Virus record (IMG/VR): IMGVR_UViG_3300047469_000197
Span: 31,131 to 95,130 of that record
DNA from: a virus
DNA length: 64,000 bases
Reading direction: 5' to 3' (one strand)
The first letter of the stretch is position 1; each line of letters starts with the position of its first letter. The notes beneath the pieces are model-generated. The model did no database searches. It was not told the DNA's origin and was given only the letters and a program-made list of their open reading frames with translations. Shown here piece after piece: positions 32,140-40,185 of the stretch. The position numbers were made by a program, and so were the translations under genes.

Positions 32140-33010
32140 TCTCTACTGTGTGGCGTTGATCTACCGTCACGCACCCTTTCGCCATGCTGATTTTTTCAAT
32201 CTGCGCTTTGGTCGGGTTGTTCGGGAAATAGATGTAATTGGTCTGTCCGCCAATGCGCACATCAGAAAACACGGCACGGAAACGGGAGCCATCGGGCCAG
32301 TTAGCATTAGGGCGCATTGTCTCTTTGGTACCGAAGTTCATGTGCCCTGCTTCCCGGAATGAACAGAATTCATCAGTGATGCGGCGTGACTCCGAACCTG
32401 TTGATTCCATCACGTGTACGCGCGCACGGCGGGCCGTAAATTCAACATAGTGTTCGTTGAAATCCTGCTGTGACGGACGGTGTTTAAAGTGAACGTAATA
32501 CGCAGCGCCATGCAGATCCGTGTTGAACGGCTCCACCAGGATTTTCCAGTTGTAGCCCTGTACCCAGAAACGAGAGTCGTTGATAAAGGATTCAGGCTGG
32601 CGGCGAAGCGGCTGCTCTACCCCCTTCACCTTAATCTCTTCAATCGGCGGCATGATTTCACGCTTAGGTTCAGGAGCCTGTACAGGCGCTGCTTGTGCTA
32701 CAGGTGCTGGAGTGGCGATGACTTGCGCGGGTTTAATAGGGGCAGAAGATGCCACGCTTTGCGGAGTAGACGGGCTTGCCTTGGCGGGTTCGCTAACTAC
32801 TGCCGCGGGTGCCGTCTCAGTAACAGCCGAATTGAGTACTGAAGCTGCCGCCGCTGGCTTGGCGATCATGTTCCACAGGCTGAGGAACTGATATCCCTCT
32901 TCCGGCGTAATCGCTTTGTTTGTGGCGATCTGGAACATCAAGCAAACACGGCTCATGGCGTCTGCGGTCGGGGCTTCAAATTGGGGCAGTTCTGTCTGCA
33001 AAGCGTTCAT
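32132..33010 (-). CDS. Hypothetical protein
   Basis: 292 aa, starting MNALQTELPQFEAPTA. A helical N-terminal domain (~1-55), an Ala/Pro/Val-rich linker (~60-115) and a beta-rich C-terminal domain (WVQGYNWKILVEPFNTDLHG ... IGGQTNYIYFPNNPTKAQI). Two TTAGTAT motifs lie upstream. Unknown function. Confidence 0.65.
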   Translation of the reverse strand: MNALQTELPQFEAPTADAMSRVCLMFQIATNKAITPEEGYQFLSLWNMIAKPAAAASVLNSAVTETAPAAVVSEPAKASPSTPQSVASSAPIKPAQVIATPAPVAQAAPVQAPEPKREIMPPIEEIKVKGVEQPLRRQPESFINDSRFWVQGYNWKILVEPFNTDLHGAAYYVHFKHRPSQQDFNEHYVEFTARRARVHVMESTGSESRRITDEFCSFREAGHMNFGTKETMRPNANWPDGSRFRAVFSDVRIGGQTNYIYFPNNPTKAQIEKISMAKGCVTVDQRHTVEND

Positions 33011-33084
33011 ATTAATGTCCTATTAAAGTAATTAGTCGCAACGGTATGCCGTTTTGCGTGCAGGGAATTTAGCTCATGCAATTT

Positions 33085-33104
33085 TGACATACAATACTAA
33101 ATAG
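33085..33104 (-). promoter_or_regulatory. Operator-like TTAGTAT motif, copy 8
   Basis: Plus-strand reading TGACATACAATACTAAATAG, 75 bp before the start of the 292-aa gene. Confidence 0.65.
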
Positions 33105-33161
33105 GAATTTATTTGCCACATTGAACCAGGCAACAAAGGCTCTTTACTGAATTTATTGATT

Positions 33162-33179
33162 GATTAAGGATACTAAATG
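33162..33179 (-). promoter_or_regulatory. Operator-like TTAGTAT motif, copy 9
   Basis: Plus-strand reading GATTAAGGATACTAAATG, 77 bp from copy 8 and in the same orientation. Confidence 0.55.
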
Positions 33180-33198
33180 TATGAATTTAGCTGCTAAA

Positions 33199-33954
33199 TC
33201 ACTTCATCAGATCACGAACTTTAAGCAAATCGTCCATGGTATCCACCCCATGTGCTGACAGCTCATTTAGACGATGAATCCGGATCCTGCCGCCGTTCCA
33301 TAACACCCGCAGTTGTTCCAGCTTTTCCGTGTATTCCAGCGGTGAAATGCCCCACTTGATGAAGTCCAGGAGGAACCCGGCGTGATAAGCATAAACACCG
33401 ACGTGACGCATGAAATAAGCCCGCATGGTGTGATCGTAAATCAGTTGGCCGTCCCGCGAGAACGGCACGCCGGCGCGTGAAAAATACAGAGCGTTGCCGG
33501 TTCTATCCCCCACGACCTTAACCACATTCGGATCGTCCAGCTCGGTGGCCGTAAGGTCGGATACGGCGACCGTCGCCATTTCTGTGCCGCTTACCTTCAA
33601 TAACTGCGCCAGCTCTGCCAGGTGCTCACCGGGAAACATCGGTTCATCACCTTGCAGGTTCACGATCACAGTGCTTTTAGGGATACCCAGCTCGGATATG
33701 GCCAGCGCGATGCGGTCGGTGCCACTGACGCATTCAGAAGGCGTAAGCTTTACCATCACCCCCTCATCAGCAGCTATCCTGCCAATCACAGGATGATCAG
33801 TAACGACGATCACTTTTTCGGCGCCTGACTCTTTGGCGCGATCAATCGTGTGCGCGATCATCGGGCGGCCATTAATGTTTTGCGTGGGTTTCATCGGCAG
33901 GCGTGTTGAGTTCATACGGGCGGGGATAACAACAGTGAACGGGGTGTAACTCAT
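33199..33954 (-). CDS. kdsB: CMP-ulosonate (CMP-Kdo) synthetase, KdsB-like
   Basis: 251 aa, against 248 in E. coli KdsB. Transfers CMP from CTP to Kdo (or a related ulosonic acid). Signature blocks: VVIPARMNSTRLPMKP (nucleotide loop, residues 8-23), SGTDRIALAI, VNLQGDEPMFP, YFSRAGVPFSRD and FMRHVGVYAYHAGFL, then SPLEYTEKLEQLRVLW. All agree with an active enzyme. GGAG lies 9 bases before the ATG. The host already has kdsB for LPS, so a phage copy suggests a special CMP-sugar supply. The nearby DxD glycosyltransferase and two GT42/DUF115-like proteins are possible users. Confidence 0.9.
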   Translation of the reverse strand: MSYTPFTVVIPARMNSTRLPMKPTQNINGRPMIAHTIDRAKESGAEKVIVVTDHPVIGRIAADEGVMVKLTPSECVSGTDRIALAISELGIPKSTVIVNLQGDEPMFPGEHLAELAQLLKVSGTEMATVAVSDLTATELDDPNVVKVVGDRTGNALYFSRAGVPFSRDGQLIYDHTMRAYFMRHVGVYAYHAGFLLDFIKWGISPLEYTEKLEQLRVLWNGGRIRIHRLNELSAHGVDTMDDLLKVRDLMK

Positions 33955-34003
33955 TGGGGAATGCTCCGGGGGGAAAACCGGGCCGCAGCAGCGGCCCTAC
34001 AAC

Positions 34004-34273
34004 TTAAACAGACTCACTCTGCGGGAACTCTTCCGCGTAAGCTTCAAGATCACCGCTACTGGCCGCCTTAATCGCTGACTTCAGCGCATCGAGGGCGTTC
34101 TTGGCGATAGTCCAGAGCTTGCCGTAAAGCTCCTGGGTGCCACAGCTCTTGTGCGAGAAGACCAGGCGGAACTCCCCCGCCTCAATGCGCATAGAGAAGT
34201 TTTCACTCAGGCGCTTAACCCACCAGAAAATCTCTTCCAGCGTGTAACCACGATACTGCTTATCCGTTGGCAT
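34004..34273 (-). CDS. Hypothetical protein
   Basis: 89 aa, starting MPTDKQYRGYTLEEIF. Soluble alpha/beta; no motif. Two bp from the next gene and in the same run as kdsB. Confidence 0.6.
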   Translation of the reverse strand: MPTDKQYRGYTLEEIFWWVKRLSENFSMRIEAGEFRLVFSHKSCGTQELYGKLWTIAKNALDALKSAIKAASSGDLEAYAEEFPQSESV

Positions 34274-34275
34274 AA

Positions 34276-34584
34276 TTATGAGCTCGCTTGCTCATAAAGC
34301 GCCTGCTCTGCGGCATGCTGAAGCGGGTCGTCCACCAGCCCAAAGGTCAGGCGAGAGAACAAAGCGCGAGCCTTTTCGGCGGCAACCTCAGCCTCTGCGT
34401 CCGGGGAAATCTCCAGGAACGCCGCATCGATAACCTGGGGCAGCGTCCCGGTGTAGGTGTACGCTTCACTCTGTTCGTCAACGATTGAAAGCGCAGCCTG
34501 GCCGCTAGAGCCTTTGCTCAGGGTCATGCTGGTGGTTTCGTGGAAGATCCAGAACAGCTTTGCTTCATACGATAATTTCGACAC
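34276..34584 (-). CDS. Hypothetical protein
   Basis: 102 aa, starting MSKLSYEAKLFWIFHE. Short beta strands, then a helical acidic tail. Unknown. Its position in the kdsB-to-glycosyltransferase stretch is the only clue. Confidence 0.6.
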   Translation of the reverse strand: MSKLSYEAKLFWIFHETTSMTLSKGSSGQAALSIVDEQSEAYTYTGTLPQVIDAAFLEISPDAEAEVAAEKARALFSRLTFGLVDDPLQHAAEQALYEQASS

Positions 34585-34689
34585 TTTTCGTTTCCTTGGT
34601 TAGTTGGATTGTTCTGTGCACTTTTAAGCAGTGCCCTAAGAACCACAGGCAAAGCCTTTGAAACGCTGGCGTGCCGGGTGGCATGCGTG

Positions 34690-35970
34690 TTATTTCGGCT
34701 GCTTACCGTGTGCCAGCACCGGCACACCGTTCTCTTTGTCCCAGCTGTCGACCAGCAGATAACAGGCGGCAAGAATCGCCTCAGCCATCTTCTGGCTGAT
34801 GCCCTTGGTCATGGCCAGTTCGCCAGCGTCAAACATCACGATGTCGCGAAGAGTGTTGTGATTGTCAGCCAGCAGCGCTTTTCTGGCTGCTGCGGTCAGC
34901 CCTTCAATGCTTTCGGTCGGAATGCTGCGTGCCCACTCGGTACGCTGAAGCAGGTGCGGATGCGTGCTCTCGAGCTCATCCTTGATCATATCTTCCAGCG
35001 CATCGTAGATGTCATCAGGCCAGTACTCCGTGACCAGCGGATCGCGGCGATAGCTTGGGCGCAACCACTCGTTGAACGAGACAGCTGCACCAACGCCAAT
35101 GGAAAGCCAGATGATGAAAGTAAAGTCGAGGTTGTTGATCAAACGCGGGCGCACGTCTGCACTCTGAAGGGTGTAGGTGCCGTGATAGCGGCGGTTTATT
35201 GTGAAATGTAGCGGTTGGCCACCAGCCATTATGGTTTCATAGCGATAGCCCGCGCTGATACCATCATTACGAGCGATGTGACCAGCAAGGCGGGCAACCT
35301 CACCACGTTCAGACTCCAGCCCCTGCATCAGTATCGTGTTTTGCTGGCGCAGATCCAGGCTCGCAGCATCGCGCTCCCGGAGAGACTTGCCCAGCTCAGC
35401 AATTTTGGCGCGGTCAGCGCGGGCTTCCGTTTTAAGTTCGGTGTTTTTCTTCTTGAGTTTTTCCGGCTCCAGAATCTTCAGCGCTTTGATCTCAGCACGC
35501 ATGTTGATATCGCGTGTCTTGTACACCTCGATCATGCTGTTCTTTTCTTTGAGCTCGCCCTTATTGGTTTCAAGGAGGCCGGTAAGCTCATCGATATGGC
35601 GCTGGAATTCGAAACGGGCGCGCTCAATGGCTTCAGAAACTTCTTCGTCTTGGTTATTCAGGCGACCTAATGCGACCTCCAGCTCATCCCGGACTTTAGC
35701 CAGGTCAGACTGCACAAGTCGCAGCGCCATATCACGGCTGCCAAGCGTTTCCACCAGCTCGTCCGTTTCGTTGTAATCGGCATTAGCTATGCCCGCCAGC
35801 TCTTCTGCCCAGGCGCGAAGCATCTGCATGCAGTTATCGATATAGCGCACCGTCATGTCATCACCGCTGACGCGCTTAATGGCATAGTTGAGCTGGGCTA
35901 GTGGACCTTCGATTTCCTGCAGCTTCTCGAAAATGCTGGGTGCTTCTGCAACGGCTGGTTGAGCGGACAT
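34690..35970 (-). CDS. Coiled-coil protein with one membrane-like helix
   Basis: 426 aa, starting MSAQPAVAEAPSIFEK; AAAGGTAG upstream. Residues ~75-215 form a long Glu/Lys/Leu coiled coil (ELKEKNSMIEVYKTRDINMR, EPEKLKKKNTELKTEARADR). A hydrophobic helix (DFTFIIWLSIGVGAAVSF) lies near residue 285. The C-terminal part is helical. It may be a scaffold or membrane-tethered structural protein. It is located between kdsB and the transferases. Confidence 0.65.
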   Translation of the reverse strand: MSAQPAVAEAPSIFEKLQEIEGPLAQLNYAIKRVSGDDMTVRYIDNCMQMLRAWAEELAGIANADYNETDELVETLGSRDMALRLVQSDLAKVRDELEVALGRLNNQDEEVSEAIERARFEFQRHIDELTGLLETNKGELKEKNSMIEVYKTRDINMRAEIKALKILEPEKLKKKNTELKTEARADRAKIAELGKSLRERDAASLDLRQQNTILMQGLESERGEVARLAGHIARNDGISAGYRYETIMAGGQPLHFTINRRYHGTYTLQSADVRPRLINNLDFTFIIWLSIGVGAAVSFNEWLRPSYRRDPLVTEYWPDDIYDALEDMIKDELESTHPHLLQRTEWARSIPTESIEGLTAAARKALLADNHNTLRDIVMFDAGELAMTKGISQKMAEAILAACYLLVDSWDKENGVPVLAHGKQPK

Positions 35971-35981
35971 ATATTCTACCT

Positions 35982-36215
35982 TTAAAGTTTGGTGCTGGCC
36001 GTGTGCATGCTCATATAGCCGAGGTATGAAACGGACAGCACCGGCACGTTATCCGGGTAGTCTTCCTGCCTGGCGAGCATGCCCAGCCGTAGCGGAGTCA
36101 TGAGATTATCCGGGTACTGCGCTATCAGTGAGCGCGCCCCGTTGTCGGTCATAAAGCACACCGAAAAAAAGTGATAACGGCGGGAAAATATCTTACGTAG
36201 CAGGCTCATAGGCAT
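35982..36215 (-). CDS. Hypothetical small protein
   Basis: 77 aa, starting MPMSLLRKIFSRRYHF. Basic, aromatic N-terminus. A TTAGTAT motif abuts the start codon (36218-36236), so translation or transcription start would be covered by a bound repressor. Confidence 0.55.
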   Translation of the reverse strand: MPMSLLRKIFSRRYHFFSVCFMTDNGARSLIAQYPDNLMTPLRLGMLARQEDYPDNVPVLSVSYLGYMSMHTASTKL

Positions 36216-36217
36216 CC

Positions 36218-36236
36218 GACATAAGATACTAAATTA
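36218..36236 (-). promoter_or_regulatory. Operator-like TTAGTAT motif, copy 10
   Basis: Plus-strand reading GACATAAGATACTAAATTA, 2 bp before the start codon of the 77-aa gene; faces copy 11. Confidence 0.7.
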
Positions 36237-36257
36237 TGATCGCGCAACAATATCCAC

Positions 36258-36276
36258 AATTTAGTATCTTTTGTAA
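36258..36276 (+). promoter_or_regulatory. Operator-like TTAGTAT motif, copy 11
   Basis: AATTTAGTATCTTTTGTAA. Inverted relative to copy 10, 22 bp away, between the glycosyltransferase stop and the 77-aa gene. Confidence 0.7.
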
Positions 36277-36320
36277 AGTTAAATGGGTGATTACCCGCCT
36301 TTTATGGCAAATAACCGGAG

Positions 36321-37043
36321 TTAACTGGTTTCGCTTTCTGCCGCAACCTCGTAGGTAAGGAACGGTGGCACCCACGATTCACCACAGTCTCTGGGACGTG
36401 GTTTGCCGTGGAAGATCACCACGCGCGTGCCTGTAGGCAGCTCACCATTTCCGCGAGAATAGCGCTCAGTGGCATACGGGCTTTCCCCCACTTTCACTAC
36501 GTCGGCCTTATAGCTCACGAACCAGCCCGGATAGAGATCCTGGAAGCGCGGACAGTCACCAATCACCCCGCGAATGAAGCCTTGATCGCCCCACTTCTTG
36601 GTGATGGTGCACTCCTGGATGTGACGTTGCGGCTCACGCCAGAACGTGTCCCAGACGGCTTTTTTAGCCGCATTAGGGATGAACATCACTGAGCTCATCA
36701 GATATTGTGGATGGTAGAAATCAGTCAGCATCACCATCTTGTCGCTGGAGATTTTCAGCAGCTTTTTGATGTCGCCGGTGATAACCGTATCCAGATCGAA
36801 ATACAGCAGGTCATCGGTAATATCCGGACGGAACAGATCCATTTTCGCCCACCAGCCTTTAACACCTCGATACGGGTTAGACAGGTTGACGCATGTCACG
36901 CCGTCCATCACAAACGGGATATCGGTAAAGCACAGGATTTCCGCGCCCGCAGGCAGCTGGGCAACGATCGTGCGCACATCATCAGCGGAGTAATCACCGC
37001 CAGAACGCAAAACAAGAGCAATTTTTAGCTGTTTTTTAGCCAT
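36321..37043 (-). CDS. GT-A-fold glycosyltransferase-like protein
   Basis: 240 aa. Starts with a Rossmann-like strand (KIALVLRSGGDYSADDV). YFDLDTVITGDIKKLL carries the D-x-D metal and nucleotide-sugar motif near residue 98-100. WGDQGFIRGVIGD and IFHGKPRPRD are typical of the phage GT8-like family. Donor and acceptor unknown. Overlaps the next gene by 19 bp, so it is coupled to the two GT42/DUF115-like proteins. Confidence 0.8.
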   Translation of the reverse strand: MAKKQLKIALVLRSGGDYSADDVRTIVAQLPAGAEILCFTDIPFVMDGVTCVNLSNPYRGVKGWWAKMDLFRPDITDDLLYFDLDTVITGDIKKLLKISSDKMVMLTDFYHPQYLMSSVMFIPNAAKKAVWDTFWREPQRHIQECTITKKWGDQGFIRGVIGDCPRFQDLYPGWFVSYKADVVKVGESPYATERYSRGNGELPTGTRVVIFHGKPRPRDCGESWVPPFLTYEVAAESETS

Positions 37044-37633
37044 TCTTTAAAACTCATTTGAGGGATGGAATTGAGCTTCCCGCAGGAAACCACGTTGATT
37101 TGAGACAGCGCAGAGCTGAACAACAGCGGCAGGTGAGATAAGTTGCCGGGAGTCCCGCCAGAATGCACACGGGCCTCCTGTGTGGCATCCACACCCACCA
37201 GCGCGACATTGCGGTAGCCAAGGTGGTGCGCCAGCCCCAGCGCGCCCCAGGCACTGTTACCGTTATGGATATAACGCGTGTTTTCTGACAGCCCACTACG
37301 CGCGGACCAGCGCCACAGCCACCACTCTGGAGAGTGTTTAACAGGCGGTTCCTCACCACGCAGGGACAGGCGCTCAAACTGGTGAACATTGGGCAGGTCA
37401 ATGGGAAGCCCCGCCGCAAAATAGGTCACGTTTCGGCGCCGGATGCGCAAGCGCCGCATGTTGATCGCGGATGGGTCCAGGGTGAAGAAATATGAGGCGC
37501 GACTGATCCAGTCGATAGCGCCATTAACCGCAATAACCGGGACGCCTCGCGGAGGTACAAACTTGTCTGCGGACGGCCCGGAAGCCACGATGATCACGCG
37601 ATCACCGCCTCCAGGCTTTTTAAAGGAAAGCAT
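37025..37633 (-). CDS. GT42/DUF115-like transferase
   Basis: 202 aa. The N-terminal VIIVASGPSADKFVPPRGVP matches the (N/S)GPS loop of DUF115 and Campylobacter Cst-type sialyltransferases. A later block, NGNSAWGALGLAHHLGYRNV followed by ALVGVDA, matches their S-G/A ... A-x-x-L-G-Y-x-x-I-x-L-x-G-x-D motif. Cst enzymes use CMP-sugars, which fits the KdsB-like gene 3 kb away. Called by motif only; the catalytic histidine was not placed with certainty. Confidence 0.7.
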   Translation of the reverse strand: MLSFKKPGGGDRVIIVASGPSADKFVPPRGVPVIAVNGAIDWISRASYFFTLDPSAINMRRLRIRRRNVTYFAAGLPIDLPNVHQFERLSLRGEEPPVKHSPEWWLWRWSARSGLSENTRYIHNGNSAWGALGLAHHLGYRNVALVGVDATQEARVHSGGTPGNLSHLPLLFSSALSQINVVSCGKLNSIPQMSFKEWLKNS

Positions 37634-38142
37634 GCTAGTTCAGTTCTCCGGGAACAGTTAAAAATCTCAACGTGCGGGAGCTGCTTACGCACGCCGTCGA
37701 ATTCTTGCTGCCACTTGGCAACGCTGTAGTTCGTCGGGTTGCGAAGACCGTGCTGATGCCTGCCATGGAAATGCTCACCGTGCGTCACGGAACAGTCATA
37801 ACCGAGCAGGTAGATAGTCTTCGCGCCGAGGCTGGCAGCAAACTGGATGGCCATAGAGCCGGAGTTGAAAGCAACGTCAGCAGCGCCGAAGCGCTGATAT
37901 TCCACATCGTGGGTACGGCTGGCGACTTTCGAGGCGGTACAGCGGCGGATGTCATGAGGAACATCGGCACCGTACACTTCCCACCACGTTAGATCGCCAG
38001 CGAATAAGGCGTATGGCTGTCGGAACATGCCATATGCGTTATTCACTGCCACTACCGGAAATCCTGACCTCTCAACTACTTCACAGTCTGCCTTTGCAAG
38101 CGATGGTCCAGACGCTACACAAAACACAGTTTCAAATTGCAT
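37594..38142 (-). CDS. GT42/DUF115-like transferase, second copy
   Basis: 182 aa from ATG 38142 (MQFETVFCVASGPSLAKA); an upstream ATG at 38160 is possible. It has the same motif pair as its neighbour: ASGPSLAKADCEV and NSGSMAIQFAASLGAKTIYL followed by LGYDCS. A histidine cluster follows (THGEHFHGRHQHG). It overlaps the next gene by 40 bp. Sequence is only loosely similar to that paralogue, so they probably act on different substrates or as a pair. Confidence 0.7.
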   Translation of the reverse strand: MQFETVFCVASGPSLAKADCEVVERSGFPVVAVNNAYGMFRQPYALFAGDLTWWEVYGADVPHDIRRCTASKVASRTHDVEYQRFGAADVAFNSGSMAIQFAASLGAKTIYLLGYDCSVTHGEHFHGRHQHGLRNPTNYSVAKWQQEFDGVRKQLPHVEIFNCSRRTELACFPLKSLEAVIA

Positions 38143-38187
38143 TCGCACCACATAAAACAAACCGGCACATGTGCGCCGGTCAGAACA

Positions 38188-38559
38188 TTACGATGAAGGG
38201 ATATCTTCCTCGCCCCAAGTGGAATCAGATTCGCGCTCCACAATCTCATTCACCTGGCTGAAAGCTTGCTCGCTGCGTTTTTGATACCCGAACTGGCCAT
38301 ACTGAAGGGCTGAGAGCGAGGAAGGTTCTGGGCTGGTGAGATCGCGGCGGGCGTGCTGCTCGCTTTGCGGGTTGTGGGGCTGCTCTTCGTTGTTCACATA
38401 CACAGTCACTTTCCCTTTGTGGATAGTGATCACCGCGCCACACGATTCAACAACCAGCGTGTCACCCTCTGGCAGGCGAACGGTGGTCACATCAGAATGG
38501 AGGGTAATCTCACCCTCGATGGAAGTTTGTAGAGCTGGGTCGTGTTGTTTGTTGTTCAT
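38188..38559 (-). CDS. Hypothetical protein
   Basis: 123 aa from ATG 38559 (MNNKQHDPALQTSIEG). A short beta-helix-like N-terminal half (GEITLHSDVTTVRLPEGDTL, AVITIHKGKVTVYV) and a disordered Gln/Ser/Glu-rich C-terminus. A degenerate TTAGTAT-like element lies upstream at 38646. Confidence 0.6.
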   Translation of the reverse strand: MNNKQHDPALQTSIEGEITLHSDVTTVRLPEGDTLVVESCGAVITIHKGKVTVYVNNEEQPHNPQSEQHARRDLTSPEPSSLSALQYGQFGYQKRSEQAFSQVNEIVERESDSTWGEEDIPSS

Positions 38560-38684
38560 GGGTTTCCCGGACAGTAAATGACGGCGGGAAATGAGTGAGA
38601 CATAGCCCGCCAATTCATGGATGGGAAAATTATTCCACAAATACTGACATAAAACACTAACAAGGCTGTTAGTTAACGCAATTC

Positions 38685-39290
38685 TTACAGTGTTTGCCCT
38701 GTTGTGAGCAACCAATAACGCAGCGTTACCTCTACCATTTCCTCCCAGCCCCAGACCTGTTCACAGGCGTAACCCTCTTCGCGCAGTAACGCCTGCCAGC
38801 CTTCCTGCAAGTCACTCATGGAGTTTTTCCCCACCTTTAACTCGATGTGAAGGCCGTGATAAACGCCGCGCGCTGCGTTCAGGGTGACGTCAGGAAATCC
38901 GCGTTTTTGCCCTTCTGCCTTCATCTCAAATCCGGTCAGCTGGTCGCGCACGCCCCCATTTGGCGTGGCGTGGAGGCGATCATAAATGTCCCGGTGCTTA
39001 CGCCACATGAAATCGAAATAAGTGACCTGGGCGCGGTGCTCCGGGCCTTTACGCTTGGCGTACTTCGGATCGCGCTCCAGCTTCAGCAATTGCTGGGCAT
39101 GGGGTGACGGTGCCAACTCCACTTCAAGGGCTTTGAGCTGTTTCAGTGCGGGTGATTTCACGGCGGTGCGCGCACGCGCGGTTATGTCGGGAATACCGTC
39201 ACTCTGGCGGGGTTTACGGGGCTTGGCGAGCTTGCCCGACTTGCTGCGACCGTTTGCAGCAAGCCAGTCATCTGTAAGACGCAAAGTCAT
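38685..39290 (-). CDS. VRR-NUC domain nuclease
   Basis: 201 aa. The C-terminal 110 residues carry the VRR-NUC (PD-(D/E)XK) core: HATPNGGVRDQLTGFEMKAE, GQKRGFPDVTLNAARG and YHGLHIELKVGKNSMSDLQE, giving the D ... E-x-K catalytic trio. The N-terminus is basic. Stand-alone VRR-NUC proteins are Holliday-junction or flap-type nucleases in phages. Probably used in recombination or DNA processing during lytic growth. Confidence 0.88.
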   Translation of the reverse strand: MTLRLTDDWLAANGRSKSGKLAKPRKPRQSDGIPDITARARTAVKSPALKQLKALEVELAPSPHAQQLLKLERDPKYAKRKGPEHRAQVTYFDFMWRKHRDIYDRLHATPNGGVRDQLTGFEMKAEGQKRGFPDVTLNAARGVYHGLHIELKVGKNSMSDLQEGWQALLREEGYACEQVWGWEEMVEVTLRYWLLTTGQTL

Positions 39291-39520
39291 CAGTCAGCAC
39301 TACGGTAAGCACCGTGATTGCGCAGCTTTGCTGCCCGCTCTTCGTGCCAATCCTGCGAACAATGCTCATCGCAGAACTTTTTTTCACCTATCCGCTCTTT
39401 GCAGTAATGACAAGTTCCGGTAAACGGAAGTTTGTCGGCTGCTGAATTGCGGGCGTGCTGAATCTGTTGGTCAAGAATTACCTGTTCATTTTCGGTCAGG
39501 CGGTCGAGTTCATCGCTCAT
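39290..39520 (-). CDS. Small zinc-finger protein
   Basis: 76 aa. CHYCKERIGEKKFCDEHCSQ is a C-x2-C-x9-C-x3-C zinc finger of the kind ending in 'DW' in phage and DUF2116-like proteins. A helical N-terminus (LTENEQVILDQQIQHA) precedes it. Shares one base with the nuclease gene. Confidence 0.7.
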   Translation of the reverse strand: MSDELDRLTENEQVILDQQIQHARNSAADKLPFTGTCHYCKERIGEKKFCDEHCSQDWHEERAAKLRNHGAYRSAD

Positions 39521-39534
39521 AAAAATCCGTTGTT

Positions 39535-39780
39535 TTACTGCCCCCCACCCTCCAATCGGGCAAGGTCATATAAGTTTTGATATGTCAGTAAAGTTAACGG
39601 AGATTCTGAACATAGTATACTAATTTTTATTGCTGCCTCAGCAGTCAGTGCCTGTTTTCCGTTAATGAGGCGTGAAAGAGTCGCACCAGTTAAGCCAACT
39701 TTTCGGCCTGCCTCATTAACGCTGAGGTTCTGCTTTTCAAGGCTTGCCCGCAGAATTTCACCAGGGTGTTGGGGTTTCAT
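39535..39780 (-). CDS. HigA-like Xre regulator (no toxin seen)
   Basis: 81 aa. MKPQHPGEILRASLEKQNLS, VNEAGRKVGLTGATLSRLIN and GKQALTAEAAIKIS give the HigA/VapA-type helix-turn-helix. HigA normally partners HigB; no HigB-like gene lies next to it, so it may be an orphan regulator. A TTAGTAT motif (39610-39628) falls inside its coding sequence. Confidence 0.8.
   Translation of the reverse strand: MKPQHPGEILRASLEKQNLSVNEAGRKVGLTGATLSRLINGKQALTAEAAIKISILCSESPLTLLTYQNLYDLARLEGGGQ
39610..39628 (-). promoter_or_regulatory. Operator-like TTAGTAT motif, copy 12
   Basis: Plus-strand reading ACATAGTATACTAATTTT with one further T; inside the HigA-like gene. Confidence 0.45.
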
Positions 39781-39795
39781 ATTGCCTCTGTTCTG

Positions 39796-39824
39796 ATTAA
39801 AAAAAAGCGCCGCATGGGCGCTTT
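39796..39824 (-). terminator. Rho-independent terminator, minus direction
   Basis: AAAGCGCC/GGCGCTTT stem with a long T run on the minus strand, just after the 56-aa membrane gene. Confidence 0.8.
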
Positions 39825-39834
39825 AATCTTTGGG

Positions 39835-40005
39835 TTATCCGTGCCGTGAGGCGTGCTCAAGGATCTGGTTAAGTATGAAAATGACCGTGAAAACAATTGG
39901 GAATGCGACTGCAACAAACTTAGCTTTTTCCGCCAGCGGTGTAACATTTTTGTGGCGAACCTGAGTGCGTGGCTTGTGGCCGTCTCGACCAACATAATCA
40001 ATCAT
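39835..40005 (-). CDS. Small membrane protein
   Basis: 56 aa, starting MIDYVGRDGHKPRTQV with AAGGAT 6-7 bases upstream. One helix (AKFVAVAFPIVFTVIFIL, residues ~27-46) and a basic N-terminus. The leader 40-50 bp upstream carries the repeated AAAGGTCGCCAA box; a terminator follows. A larger overlapping frame at 39777-40001 is its shadow. Confidence 0.65.
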   Translation of the reverse strand: MIDYVGRDGHKPRTQVRHKNVTPLAEKAKFVAVAFPIVFTVIFILNQILEHASRHG

Positions 40006-40067
40006 GTTAATATCCTTAAGTTGTTCCCGTGGGCTGAGTTTGGCGACCTTTCCACTGGGTAAACGGG

Positions 40068-40090
40068 GGTCCGCTTCGGCGGACCTTTCT
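40068..40090 (+). terminator. Hairpin with T-rich tail, plus direction
   Basis: GGTCCGC/GCGGACC with a TTCG tetraloop and TTTCTT behind it. No plus-strand gene upstream is evident. Confidence 0.5.
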
Positions 40091-40165
40091 TATTTCAGGA
40101 CCTAATTAAGCGCCCCATCATTACGCGTTACGTAACGCGCAACAGGATAGTAACCAGATTTCTTG

Positions 40166-40185
40166 ATACATACAATACTAATTTT
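40166..40185 (-). promoter_or_regulatory. Operator-like TTAGTAT motif, copy 13
   Basis: Plus-strand reading ATACATACAATACTAATTTT, touching the stop codon of the 87-aa gene. Confidence 0.6.

Noticed and set aside
33199-33954. kdsB as a sign of host chromosome
   Set aside because: It is embedded in phage genes on both sides, lacks chromosomal neighbours, and shares the strand and operator motifs of the phage region.
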